DNA of 64,000 nucleotides from Flavobacterium sp. Root935 (GTDB lineage Bacteria > Bacteroidota > Bacteroidia > Flavobacteriales > Flavobacteriaceae): NCBI RefSeq assembly GCF_001429295.1, contig NZ_LMJL01000012.1, positions 870,119 through 934,118 on the forward strand, given 5' to 3'. Position numbers and translations under genes: made by a program. Of the stretch, positions 35,804-44,029 are shown piece by piece. The notes beneath the pieces were generated by a model. It made no database searches. It saw only the letters and a list, made by a program, of their open reading frames with translations, and was not told where the DNA came from. Position 1 is the first letter of the stretch. Every line of letters begins with the position of its first letter.

Positions 35804-36902
35804 ATGACAACAGCCGAACAAGTAAAAGGTATTGTGGAGCGCCTTGGTGCGTTGAGGAGGTATCTTTGACGTTGATGCCAAACTAATCGAAATTGCAAAC
35901 GAAGAAGAAAAAACTTTTGCACCAGATTTCTGGAACAACCCGAAGGAAGCCGAAAACATTGTAAAAAATCTTCGAAACAAGAAAAAATGGATTGAAGATT
36001 ATGACAAAGCCGTATCGCTTACAGATGAATTACAGCTGGCTTATGATTTTTATAAAGAAGGCGAACTTTCTGTCGAAGAATTAGATGAACAATACAATAC
36101 TGCACAATCGCATATTGAAAACATCGAATTTAAAAATATGCTTTCTGATGAAGGTGACAGCTTAAGTGCTGTAGTACAAATTACTGCAGGAGCCGGCGGA
36201 ACTGAAAGCTGTGACTGGGCAGGAATGCTGATGCGTATGTACATGATGTGGGGAGAAAGTTATGGTTACAAAATAAAAGAACTTAACTTTCAAGAAGGTG
36301 ATGTTGCTGGAATTAAAACAGTAACGTTAGAATTTGAGGGAGATTATTCTTTTGGGTATCTAAAAGGCGAAAATGGTGTTCACCGATTGGTTCGAATTTC
36401 TCCTTTTGACAGTAACGCTAAACGTCACACTTCATTTGTATCTGTATATGTTTATCCGCTTGTTGATGATAGTATCGAAATTGACATTAATCCTGCCGAT
36501 ATTGAAATCACAACTTCTCGCTCAAGTGGTGCTGGAGGACAGAACGTAAATAAGGTGGAAACGAAAGTTCAATTGGTTCACAAACCAACTGGAATTCAGA
36601 TTCAGTGTTCTGAAACGAGATCTCAACAAGATAACAGACAGCGTGCTATGCAGATGCTTCGTTCTCAATTGTATGAAATCGAATTGAAGAAACAACAAGC
36701 ACAGCGTGCCGATATCGAAGCTGGAAAAATGAAAATTGAATGGGGCTCACAGATTCGTAACTACGTTATGCAGCCTTATAAATTAGTAAAAGACGTTCGT
36801 ACTGGTTACGAAACCAGCGATGTTGACGGTGTAATGAACGGAAATATTGATGCATTTCTTAAAGCCTATCTAATGATGATGGGACAGAAAGAGGAAGAGT
36901 AA
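35804..36902 (+). CDS. prfB: Peptide chain release factor 2, with programmed +1 frameshift
   Basis: The gene is read in two frames. Codons from ATG at 35804 run to CTT at 35864-35866 and meet an in-frame TGA at 35867-35869. A +1 shift then continues with GAC GTT GAT to the TAA at 36900-36902, giving 365 aa, the usual RF2 length. The shift site is canonical: AGGAGG, TAT, then CTT TGA C. RF2 recognises UGA and UAA stop codons. The release domain has GGQ (SSGAGGQNVNKVET), and the codon-recognition tripeptide SPF is present (RISPFDSN). The stop in the short upstream frame lets RF2 adjust its own synthesis. A tract of CYTGAAA heptamers follows the gene. Reading only the long frame would give a falsely short protein starting at 36138. 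Confidence 0.97.
35855..35870 (+). promoter_or_regulatory. RF2 autoregulatory frameshift site
   Basis: The site consists of AGGAGG (35855-35860), the TAT spacer codon, the slippery CTT codon and TGA followed by C. The internal Shine-Dalgarno-like sequence stimulates the +1 slip. It stands out in a genome whose gene starts mostly lack Shine-Dalgarno sequences. Confidence 0.95.
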
Positions 36903-36920
36903 AGTTTTTCAGTCGCAGTA

Positions 36921-36990
36921 AACTTGAAACTTGAAACCTGAAACTTGAAACCTGAAACTTGAAACCTGAAACCTGAAACTTTAAACGTGA
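36921..36990. repeat. Heptamer tandem repeat tract (CYTGAAA)n
   Basis: About eight 7-bp units alternate between CTTGAAA and CCTGAAA, then decay at the right edge. The tract fills most of the prfB-msrB gap. The same motif is at the left end of the window (9-39). The copy number may vary between strains by slippage. Confidence 0.85.
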
Positions 36991-37007
36991 AACTAAAAAA
37001 ACAAATT

Positions 37008-37454
37008 ATGATAAAATGGGCAGATGTAATTCATTTTACAAATAAAGGAAATCCAACTCCTGATAAAAGAGTTGAGAAAACGGAGGAAGAATGGAAACAA
37101 ATTTTAACTCCAGAAGAATTTCAGGTGACACGTTTAAAAGGAACCGAAAGATCTTTTAGTTCTGAATTATGCAGTTTGTTTGATCCTGGAATTTACGAGT
37201 GCAAATGCTGTGGAACGGTTCTTTTTGATGCCAGCGAAAAATTCGAATCTGGAACAGGATGGCCTTCTTTTACACAGCCTGTAAAAGAAAGCGTCGTTGG
37301 TTACCACGCCGATAAATCATACGGAATGATTCGTGTTGAAGTGAGATGTAATGTATGTGATGCGCATTTAGGACACGTTTTTCCAGACGGACCGCCTCCA
37401 AGTGGTTTACGATACTGCATTAATGCCGTTTCACTATCAAAAATCAAAGAATAA
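37008..37454 (+). CDS. msrB: Peptide-methionine (R)-S-oxide reductase MsrB
   Basis: The product is 148 aa. It reduces the R-epimer of methionine sulfoxide in proteins, with thioredoxin as the usual electron donor. The family marks are present: two zinc-binding CxxC pairs (CKCC and CNVC), GTGWPSF, AHLGHVFPDGPPP and RYCIN with the catalytic cysteine. The ATG at 37008 was chosen over a GTG at 36987, because the GTG lies in the tail of the heptamer tract and adds only Lys-rich residues. There is no signal peptide, so it is cytoplasmic. A terminator follows at 37461-37497. Confidence 0.95.
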   Translation: MIKWADVIHFTNKGNPTPDKRVEKTEEEWKQILTPEEFQVTRLKGTERSFSSELCSLFDPGIYECKCCGTVLFDASEKFESGTGWPSFTQPVKESVVGYHADKSYGMIRVEVRCNVCDAHLGHVFPDGPPPSGLRYCINAVSLSKIKE

Positions 37455-37784
37455 ATTACAAAAGCGATTCCTTTTTAGAGTGAATCGCTTTTTTTTAATC
37501 ATCACTCAGTTAAACAATTAACAGATCAAATGTAAGTGAGTACTTATCAATTAAATATTTTTTTTCTGAATAGGCTATTTATGATCAATTCAATCTAAAA
37601 ACATAGCTACAGTTTACTTAAACATTAAAAAACATTCAGTAATTTAATAGTTAAAATGTTAATTTTGTAATATTTAGACTTCTATTTTAAATATTTATTA
37701 AGAAACTTAAAAATTTTATTAGGTAATTAAAATGTAATTCAGTTTATTTGGCAAAAATTAATCCCCTAGTCTATTAAACTGTCA
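37455..37784. other. Gene-free stretch before the lpxD-like gene
   Basis: The 330-bp gap starts with the msrB terminator. The rest is very AT-rich and has no open frame worth noting. A TAATTTTG box at 37660-37667 could be a -7 element for the downstream gene, but it lies 118 bp before the start and lacks a matched -33 TTG. Confidence 0.5.
37461..37497 (+). terminator. Terminator after msrB
   Basis: AAAGCGATTC at 37461-37470 pairs with GAATCGCTTT at 37482-37491, followed by a T-tract. Confidence 0.9.
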
Positions 37785-38783
37785 ATGAGATCGTATTCAA
37801 TTCAAGAAATTAATGAAGTAATTAATGGCGTAATTTACGGCACTACTTCACAAAGCATAACCGCAACAGAACAATTAGAAAAAGCTACAACTTCAGAAAT
37901 TTCTTTTATAGGAAATAAAAAATACGAAAAATACTGGTCGACATCAAATGCATCAATTGCGGTAGTTAATGAAGACATTTCGATCGAACCTGGTGAAAAT
38001 CGCGCTTTTATTAAAGTAAAAAATGCCGATTTGGCCATGTCACAAATTCTTGCCCTTTTTGCCCCTCCCACTCCTATTTTCCATAACAATATTCACAGAA
38101 CTGCGACTATTGACGAAACAGCTATAATTGGAGAAGGCGCTAAAATTGGTGCCGGATGTTATATTGGCCCAAAAGTAGAAATTGGTGCCCATGCAACTAT
38201 TTATCCAAATGTGACTATTTTGGACGAATGTACTGTCGGAAAAAACACCATTATTTGGTCTGGAACAGTTGTACGTGAACGCTGCCATATAGGAAGCGAC
38301 TGTATCATTCATCCAAATGCAACAATTGGCGCAGATGGTTTTGGATTTCGTCCTTGTACTGAAAAAGGTTTAGTGAAAATTCCACAAATTGGAAATGTTA
38401 TTATTGGCAACGGAGTTGAAATTGGAGCAAATTCTTGCGTTGACCGCGGTAAATTTAGTTCTACAGTTCTGGGAGATGGCTGCAAAATTGATAATTTAGT
38501 GCAGATTGGACATAACAGCAAGTTAGGTAAGTTCTGTATAATGGCAGGAAACAGCGGTTTGGCGGGTTCTGTAACTTTAGGAAATGGCGTTATTATTGGC
38601 GGAAGCGCTTCCATAAAAGACCACACAACTATTGGAGACGGAGCTATCGTTGGTGCTGGATCTGGCGTTATAGGTGATGTCCCAGCAGGAAAAACAATGC
38701 TTGGTTATCCAGCTGTTGAAGCGCGTGATGCTTTAAAACAATGGGCAACACTAAAGAGAATGGCTTGTGCTATTAAAAAATAA
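37785..38783 (+). CDS. lpxD: UDP-3-O-(3-hydroxyacyl)glucosamine N-acyltransferase (LpxD-like)
   Basis: The product is 332 aa. An N-terminal LpxD-specific domain (NEVINGVIYG...ISFIGNKKYEKY) is followed by a long left-handed beta-helix of hexapeptide repeats (IGEGAKIGAGCYIGP, GFGFRPC, VEIGANSCVDRG). IGHNSKLGKFC holds the expected catalytic histidine. The family adds the N-linked 3-hydroxyacyl chain in lipid A synthesis. The gene stands alone, away from lpxC, fabZ and lpxA. Bacteroidota often carry an additional lpxD-like gene, so this could be the second copy. Its acyl donor and whether it is the main LpxD cannot be told from this window. Confidence 0.88.
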   Translation: MRSYSIQEINEVINGVIYGTTSQSITATEQLEKATTSEISFIGNKKYEKYWSTSNASIAVVNEDISIEPGENRAFIKVKNADLAMSQILALFAPPTPIFHNNIHRTATIDETAIIGEGAKIGAGCYIGPKVEIGAHATIYPNVTILDECTVGKNTIIWSGTVVRERCHIGSDCIIHPNATIGADGFGFRPCTEKGLVKIPQIGNVIIGNGVEIGANSCVDRGKFSSTVLGDGCKIDNLVQIGHNSKLGKFCIMAGNSGLAGSVTLGNGVIIGGSASIKDHTTIGDGAIVGAGSGVIGDVPAGKTMLGYPAVEARDALKQWATLKRMACAIKK

Positions 38784-38801
38784 ATTAAACATTACATATA
38801 T

Positions 38802-38832
38802 AAAAAAACATCCGCTATAACGGATGTTTTTT
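38802..38832 (+). terminator. Terminator after the lpxD-like gene
   Basis: AAAACATCCG at 38805-38814 pairs with CGGATGTTTT at 38821-38830 around CTATAA, followed by T residues. Confidence 0.9.
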
Positions 38833-38892
38833 CATTTTATAAAGCTTCAAATTTAAAATCTATATTTTTGAATTAATCTTAAAAGAAAAATT

Positions 38893-39034
38893 TACCACGG
38901 AGAATGCAAAGTTTTTTAATACTTAGGTATAATATAAACACAAAGTCCACAAAGCTTTGCGGGCTTAGATAGTGTAAAACAACTCAAATCTTAGTGAACT
39001 CTGCGAAAACCTTTGTCCCCTCTGCGTTAAAATA
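38893..39034. repeat. Probable dispersed non-coding repeat
   Basis: A ~140-bp stretch richer in G and C than its surroundings carries phrases such as CACGGAGAATGCAAAG, CAAAGTCCACAAAGCTTTGCG, CTTAGTGAACTCTGCG and CCTCTGCGTTAAA. I recall sequences of this kind scattered through intergenic regions of Flavobacterium and related genomes. It has no open frame. A short similar phrase (ACACAAAGGAACATAG) occurs at about 43908. Confidence 0.5.
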
Positions 39035-39201
39035 TTTTACGACTATGCTGCTTTTAATTTTTCTATATAACATTTAGAGTTAATCTTTACTTGTATGCGA
39101 AATGAAAGTTAAATGCCCTTTCTTAATTCATAAAGCAACCCTTTTATTTCAATTGATTTTGTAAATTAGCCAACACTATTTTACAAAATCAATACAATAT
39201 T

Positions 39202-40830
39202 ATGGATTTAAACTTCAATAAAAACGAAGATCACAATAAACTGCTCCTTTCTGAATTAAAACAAAAATTTGCCAAAGTAAAATTAGGCGGAGGCGAAAAA
39301 AGAATCGAAAAATTGCATTCTGAAGGCAAAATGACAGCCCGTGAAAGGATTGCATATTTATTGGATGAAAATGCAAAAAGTATTGAAATTGGCGGTTTTG
39401 CAGGCGAAGGAATGTATGCAGAACATGGCGGATGCCCTTCGGGAGGCGTTGTCGTAAAAATTGGATACATCAAAGGAAAACAATGTATTGTGGTTGCCAA
39501 TGATGCGACAGTAAAAGCTGGAGCATGGTTTCCGATTACAGGAAAGAAAAACCTACGCGCACAGGAAATTGCAATGGAAAACAGACTTCCTATTATTTAT
39601 TTGGTAGACAGCGCGGGCGTTTATCTTCCAATGCAGGATGAAATTTTTCCAGATAAAGAACACTTCGGCCGCATTTTTAGAAATAATGCTCAAATGAGCA
39701 GTATGGGTATCACGCAGATTGCCGCCGTAATGGGAAGCTGTGTTGCGGGAGGTGCCTATCTTCCTATCATGAGCGATGAGGCATTAATTGTAGATAAAAC
39801 CGGAAGTATTTTCCTTGCCGGAAGTTATTTGGTAAAAGCGGCAATTGGAGAAACTATTGACAACGAGACTTTAGGCGGAGCGACAACGCATTGTGAAATT
39901 TCTGGAGTAACCGATTATAAGGCTAAAGACGACAAAGATGCTTTAGATAAAATCAAAAATATAGTAGACAAAATTGGTGATTATGATAAAGCTGGTTTCA
40001 GCCGAATTAAAGCTGAAAAACCTGCTTTAGATCCAAACGAAATCTACGGAATCCTTCCGAAAGCAAGATCTGAACAATATGATATGATGGAAATTATCAA
40101 ACGTTTAGTTGATAATTCAGAATTTGAAGCGTATAAAGATGGCTACGGTCAATCGCTTATTACAGGCTACGCCAGAATAGACGGCTGGGCGGTTGGTATC
40201 GTTGCTAACCAGCGAAAAGTGGTAAAAACCAAAAAAGGAGAAATGCAGTTTGGCGGTGTTATATATTCTGACAGTGCCGATAAAGCTACTCGTTTTATTG
40301 CCAATTGCAACCAGAAAAAAATTCCATTGGTGTTTTTACAAGATGTAACAGGTTTTATGGTCGGTTCTAAATCAGAGCATGGCGGCATTATAAAAGACGG
40401 CGCCAAGATGGTAAACGCCGTAAGTAATTCTGTCGTTCCTAAATTTACAGTTATTGTCGGAAATTCTTATGGCGCAGGAAATTATGCCATGTGCGGAAAA
40501 GCGTATGATCCTCGATTAATATTTGCCTGGCCAAGTGCAGAACTTGCCGTTATGGGCGGAACACAAGCGGCAAAAGTATTGGCACAAATTGAAGCTTCTT
40601 CGCTAAAAGCAAAAGGAGAATTGGTAGACGAACAAAAAGAAACAGAATTATTCAATAAAATAAAAGCACGCTACGACGAGCAAACTTCGCCTTACTATGC
40701 AGCAGCAAGACTTTGGACAGATGCCATAATTGATCCTTTAGAAACTCGTAATTGGATTTCTTTAGGTATCGAAGCAGCAAACCATGCCCCTATTCAAAAA
40801 CCATTTAATTTGGGTGTAATTCAGGTGTAG
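39202..40830 (+). CDS. Acyl-CoA carboxylase beta (carboxyltransferase) subunit, methylcrotonyl-CoA type likely
   Basis: The product is 542 aa and contains both crotonase-fold halves of a biotin-dependent carboxyltransferase. It transfers CO2 from carboxybiotin to an acyl-CoA. GKMTARERIAYLLD is the usual N-terminal signature. The acyl-CoA pocket motif is in MGSCVAGGAYLPIMSDEA, and the second half has LQDVTGFMVG and GNSYGAGNYAMCG. The pattern FGRIFRNNAQMSSMGITQIA is closer to 3-methylcrotonyl-CoA carboxylase (leucine breakdown) than to propionyl-CoA carboxylase. No biotin carboxylase alpha subunit lies in the window, so the partner is encoded elsewhere. Substrate assignment is moderately sure. 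Confidence 0.88.
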   Translation: MDLNFNKNEDHNKLLLSELKQKFAKVKLGGGEKRIEKLHSEGKMTARERIAYLLDENAKSIEIGGFAGEGMYAEHGGCPSGGVVVKIGYIKGKQCIVVANDATVKAGAWFPITGKKNLRAQEIAMENRLPIIYLVDSAGVYLPMQDEIFPDKEHFGRIFRNNAQMSSMGITQIAAVMGSCVAGGAYLPIMSDEALIVDKTGSIFLAGSYLVKAAIGETIDNETLGGATTHCEISGVTDYKAKDDKDALDKIKNIVDKIGDYDKAGFSRIKAEKPALDPNEIYGILPKARSEQYDMMEIIKRLVDNSEFEAYKDGYGQSLITGYARIDGWAVGIVANQRKVVKTKKGEMQFGGVIYSDSADKATRFIANCNQKKIPLVFLQDVTGFMVGSKSEHGGIIKDGAKMVNAVSNSVVPKFTVIVGNSYGAGNYAMCGKAYDPRLIFAWPSAELAVMGGTQAAKVLAQIEASSLKAKGELVDEQKETELFNKIKARYDEQTSPYYAAARLWTDAIIDPLETRNWISLGIEAANHAPIQKPFNLGVIQV

Positions 40831-40904
40831 TAATTTAAGAATTCTCAAAACACGTTAAAAAAATAGTAAAAAACTCAATTTCAAGCTGTTAAAAATAAAT
40901 ATCA

Positions 40905-40919
40905 TACTAAAATTTAGTA
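40905..40919. promoter_or_regulatory. Palindrome upstream of doxX
   Basis: TACTAAA-A-TTTAGTA is a 7+1+7 perfect palindrome 33 bp before the doxX start, followed at once by a further CTTAGTATA half-site. It could be a dimeric repressor operator; no regulator gene is adjacent. Confidence 0.4.
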
Positions 40920-40951
40920 ACTTAGTATATAATTTTTAATCACACAGCATC

Positions 40952-41374
40952 ATGGAAAATGTAAAAAGTTTAAATAAATGGGCGAATTCGCACACTTATT
41001 TACCAGTTGATTTAGTACGTATTGTTTTGGGTGGATTTTTATTTATGAAAGGTGTATCATTTGTCACCAATATTCAATACCTGCATGATTTAATTTCCCC
41101 GATAGATAAATTTGGCGGAGGTATGTTTATGCTGCATTACATTGCTCCTGCACATATGATTGGCGGTATCATGATTATTTTTGGATTACTAACGCGTTGG
41201 GCAATTGCAGCTCAATTACCAATATTATTTGGTGCAGTTCTCATCAATTTCATGGGACAAATGCACTCTGAAAGTTTAATTTTAGCTGTTGTCGTTTTAT
41301 TAATCTGCATCTTCTTCTTATTTTACGGAAGCGGCAAACATTCTGCAGATTATTATTTTAAAATGCAGCAATAA
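40952..41374 (+). CDS. DoxX family membrane protein
   Basis: The product is 140 aa with four predicted transmembrane helices, including VDLVRIVLGGFLFMKGVSFV, MIGGIMIIFGLLTRW and LILAVVVLLICIFFLFYG. The arginine-containing first helix and the glycine-rich second helix fit the DoxX/MauE-like family of small inner-membrane proteins. These are linked to thiol or quinone redox chemistry in some species. The N-terminal ~20 residues are cytoplasmic. A palindrome upstream may be an operator, and a terminator follows. The substrate is unknown. Confidence 0.8.
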   Translation: MENVKSLNKWANSHTYLPVDLVRIVLGGFLFMKGVSFVTNIQYLHDLISPIDKFGGGMFMLHYIAPAHMIGGIMIIFGLLTRWAIAAQLPILFGAVLINFMGQMHSESLILAVVVLLICIFFLFYGSGKHSADYYFKMQQ

Positions 41375-41378
41375 CTTA

Positions 41379-41420
41379 AATCCTCAGCTTTTTACAGAAA
41401 AAGGTTGAGGATTAGTTTTG
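41379..41420 (+). terminator. Terminator after doxX
   Basis: AATCCTCAGCTTTTT (41379-41393) and a complementary arm ending TTGAGGATT (41405-41413) form a long stem with one bulge, followed by AGTTTT. Confidence 0.75.
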
Positions 41421-41479
41421 AGTGTTAATTAATTCTATAAAATTTCTTTAATTGTGTTTTATGACTTAAATTCGCCGAC

Positions 41480-41827
41480 ATGAATTGGATTCGTAAAACC
41501 GTTATTTGTATTGCACTTTTGATTGCAGGTTTGTTTGCTTATCAGGCGGACACAGCTTCTGTGCATATAATTGAAACGCAAAAAACAGATTCAAATTTCT
41601 GCAAAGACATCACAGATTCTTCTGCATTTATTCAGCCTCAGGGAAGTTATCAGTTTGCAGCAAACATCAAAACAAATCCTTCTGGAATTCTAAAATGTTT
41701 TGAGTCTCTATTACCGCTTATCCCACAGCATCAAACTGTTACAAATACTACCGTATATACTAAAATTTTTACAACTCAAAGTAAAAAAGTCTTAGTTATA
41801 CTCTATGCTTTCCATTTTTTCTGGTAA
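41480..41827 (+). CDS. Small exported protein of unknown function
   Basis: The product is 115 aa and not recognised. Residues 1-22 form a signal peptide or membrane anchor (KTVICIALLIAGLFAYQA). The rest is polar, with two cysteines (FCKD, LKCFES) and a hydrophobic, aromatic end (VLVILYAFHFFW) that could insert into a membrane. The gene stands alone between doxX and another small unknown gene. It is probably real because of its good signal-like N-terminus and clear gaps on both sides, but there is no functional clue. Confidence 0.5.
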   Translation: MNWIRKTVICIALLIAGLFAYQADTASVHIIETQKTDSNFCKDITDSSAFIQPQGSYQFAANIKTNPSGILKCFESLLPLIPQHQTVTNTTVYTKIFTTQSKKVLVILYAFHFFW

Positions 41828-41931
41828 ATAAATACTTGATTTCACCTGAAGATTTATTCTTCAATTACAACTAGACCGTTTTCTATTTGAAAACTGTTTT
41901 GTACATCATTTATTTATTTCATTAAAACATT

Positions 41932-42408
41932 ATGGAAACTACTACAACAATAATGGGTATTGTGATTTTAATTATTGTCGCAATTCCAGTATATTTTTCT
42001 GCCCGCACAAGTGCTGCGAGTAAATCAAGAATTTTGAATATTAAAAAGCGTTTTAATCCATCAAATCCGGAAAGTTTTGATTTGACAGAATCGATCAACA
42101 ATAAAACATTAACGCTGGATCAAAAAAACAACAAATTCATTCTAATGAATTTCAATCCGAATCAGCAAGAATCAACTTTTGTCGATTTAAACACAATTGC
42201 TTCCTGCAAGCTGGTTCCAACAACAGATGGAAATTCAGACACCATTATTAAAATTGATTTTGAATTTCAAGATAAAGAAACATCCAAAAAAATAATAATT
42301 CCATTCTATGATTTTGATGATGACCGCATCAAACAGATAAGCGTTTATCAAGATCATCAGTTTGCAAAAAAATGGCATAAAATCATCCAAGATTCTATTT
42401 CACGTTAG
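41932..42408 (+). CDS. Single-pass membrane protein of unknown function
   Basis: The product is 158 aa. One N-terminal transmembrane helix (GIVILIIVAIPVYFSA) is followed by a basic segment and a ~115-residue soluble domain of mixed strands (NKFILMNFNPN, TIIKIDFEFQD, KIIIPFYDFDDD) ending in a helix. The positive residues after the helix suggest that the soluble domain is cytoplasmic. No family was recognised. It is followed by a terminator that separates it from hemN. Confidence 0.6.
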   Translation: METTTTIMGIVILIIVAIPVYFSARTSAASKSRILNIKKRFNPSNPESFDLTESINNKTLTLDQKNNKFILMNFNPNQQESTFVDLNTIASCKLVPTTDGNSDTIIKIDFEFQDKETSKKIIIPFYDFDDDRIKQISVYQDHQFAKKWHKIIQDSISR

Positions 42409-42422
42409 TTATTTAATTCAGT

Positions 42423-42454
42423 AAAGAGGCTCAAATTTTGAGTCTCTTTTTTTT
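42423..42454 (+). terminator. Terminator before hemN
   Basis: AAAGAGGCTCAAA (42423-42435) folds onto TTTGAGTCTCTTT (42437-42449) with one G-U pair, followed by a run of T residues. Confidence 0.8.
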
Positions 42455-42463
42455 GTTTGTTAC

Positions 42464-42477
42464 ATGATATTTGTCAT
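42464..42477 (+). promoter_or_regulatory. Fnr-like operator of hemN
   Basis: ATGATATTTGTCAT differs by two bases from the perfect palindrome found before ccoS and ccoI. Its centre is 29.5 bp upstream of the first base of a TAATTTTG -7 box (42500-42507). The same spacing occurs at the other two sites. This places the operator near -42, the class II activator position. Confidence 0.7.
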
Positions 42478-42528
42478 TTTATGTCTATCAGTGATGTTTT
42501 AATTTTGATGTAAACTAAATCCGTCATT

Positions 42529-43893
42529 ATGAAAATCTCTTTGACTCAAAAGTACAATGTCCCAGGTCCAAGATATACCAGCTATCCGACAGTTCCGTAT
42601 TGGAATGAAGCTGCGTTTACAACAGAAAAATGGATCACTTCTTTACAAAAATCCTTTTCGGAAAGTAATTCAAAGAACGGAATTAGTTTATACATTCACT
42701 TACCTTTTTGCGAAAGCATGTGCACTTTCTGCGGATGCAACAAGCGTATTACAAAAAATCATTCTGTTGAAGAAACGTATATAAAAGCACTTTTAAAAGA
42801 ATGGAGTTTATATTGTAAAGTATTACCAGAGAGACCCGTAGTTAAAGAAATACACTTAGGCGGCGGAACACCCACCTTTTTTTCAAAAGAAAATCTAGAG
42901 CATCTTATAAACGGAATTTTCAGTTATGCTGTAAAAGCAGAAAATCATGAATTTAGTTTTGAAGGACATCCCAACAATACCACTTATGAACAGCTTAAAA
43001 AATTATATGATTTAGGCTTTCGCCGAGTAAGTTTTGGGGTTCAGGATTATTCTGCTAAAGTGCAAAAGGCTATAAATAGAATTCAGCCTTTTCATAATGT
43101 TGCCAAAGTAACATTTTGGGCAAAAGAAATTGGTTACACCTCAATTGGTCATGATATAATATTTGGTCTTCCTTTTCAAACTGTTGAAGATGTAATTGAT
43201 ACAGTTGAAAAAACAAATTCTCTAAAACCAGATCGCTTAGCTTTTTACAGCTATGCTCATGTGCCTTGGATAAAAGGAAATGGACAACGCGGTTTTAATG
43301 ATGAAAATCTCCCAAGAGATGCCGAAAAAAGAAAACTGTATGAAATTGGCAAACAGCTTTTAACTATAAATGGTTATCACGAAATTGGAATGGATCATTT
43401 TGCATTAGAAAGTGACAATTTGTACAAAGCGGCACACAATGGTAATCTTCATCGTAATTTTATGGGCTATGGTGCTTCTAAAACTCAGGTTATGATTGGT
43501 TTGGGAGTTTCTTCTATTAGCGACAGCTGGTATAGTTTTGCACAGAACACTAAAAATCTAGAAGATTATTATCAATTATTAGAATGGGATAAATTGCCTG
43601 TTGTAAAAGGTCATATTTTAAATGATGAGGATCTAATCATTAGAAAACACATTCTAAATTTAACTTGTGAATTAGAGACTTCCTGGACAAAAGATTTTTT
43701 AAATTTTGCAGAACTTCCAGAAGTTTTAACTGCTTTGAAAGAAATAGAAAATGACGGTTTGATTGTTATTGAAGATAATAAAATCAAGATTACGGAAGAA
43801 GGAAGACCTTTTGTGCGTAATATTTGTATGGCTTTTGATTTACATTTAAAAAGAAAATCACCAGAAACTAATTTGTTTTCAATGACTGTGTAG
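42529..43893 (+). CDS. hemN: Oxygen-independent coproporphyrinogen III oxidase
   Basis: The product is 454 aa, full length for HemN. It is a radical SAM enzyme that decarboxylates coproporphyrinogen III to protoporphyrinogen IX without O2. The cluster motif CESMCTFCGC (CxxxCxxC) follows YIHLPF. GGGTPTFF and the family segments RVSFGVQDYS and GHDIIFGLPFQT are also present. The start is just after KISLTQKYNVPGPRYTSYP, the normal N-terminus, which separates true HemN from HemW-like proteins. An Fnr-like operator and a -7 box precede it, so it should be induced at low oxygen together with the cbb3 oxidase it supplies with heme. Confidence 0.95.
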   Translation: MKISLTQKYNVPGPRYTSYPTVPYWNEAAFTTEKWITSLQKSFSESNSKNGISLYIHLPFCESMCTFCGCNKRITKNHSVEETYIKALLKEWSLYCKVLPERPVVKEIHLGGGTPTFFSKENLEHLINGIFSYAVKAENHEFSFEGHPNNTTYEQLKKLYDLGFRRVSFGVQDYSAKVQKAINRIQPFHNVAKVTFWAKEIGYTSIGHDIIFGLPFQTVEDVIDTVEKTNSLKPDRLAFYSYAHVPWIKGNGQRGFNDENLPRDAEKRKLYEIGKQLLTINGYHEIGMDHFALESDNLYKAAHNGNLHRNFMGYGASKTQVMIGLGVSSISDSWYSFAQNTKNLEDYYQLLEWDKLPVVKGHILNDEDLIIRKHILNLTCELETSWTKDFLNFAELPEVLTALKEIENDGLIVIEDNKIKITEEGRPFVRNICMAFDLHLKRKSPETNLFSMTV

Positions 43894-44029
43894 TTACAAA
43901 AATATTAAACACAAAGGAACATAGTTTTTAGTGCTAATAAAGAAGATAAAGCGAAATACATTTCCAGCACATAACTAAAGTGACATCGAAATTTTTATGT
44001 GCCTAAAATTGCATCCATCTTTGATTATC

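Larger units (their letters stand above)
38784..39201. other. Gene-free stretch with terminator and dispersed repeat
   Basis: The 418-bp gap contains the lpxD terminator (38802-38832), the dispersed non-coding element at 38893-39034, and an AT-rich leader before the carboxylase gene. No convincing open frame or -7 box was found. Confidence 0.6.

Noticed and set aside
36138..36902. A 254-aa RF2 starting at an internal ATG (apparent truncation)
   Set aside because: The upstream 334 bp encode the rest of RF2 once the programmed +1 shift at 35867 is read, giving the full 365 aa.
36921..36990. Possible CRISPR-like repeat array
   Set aside because: The units are 7 bp with no spacers; it is a simple tandem repeat.
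42557..42784. A 75-aa plus-strand frame inside hemN
   Set aside because: It overlaps the conserved radical SAM region of hemN in another frame and has no separate start signals.
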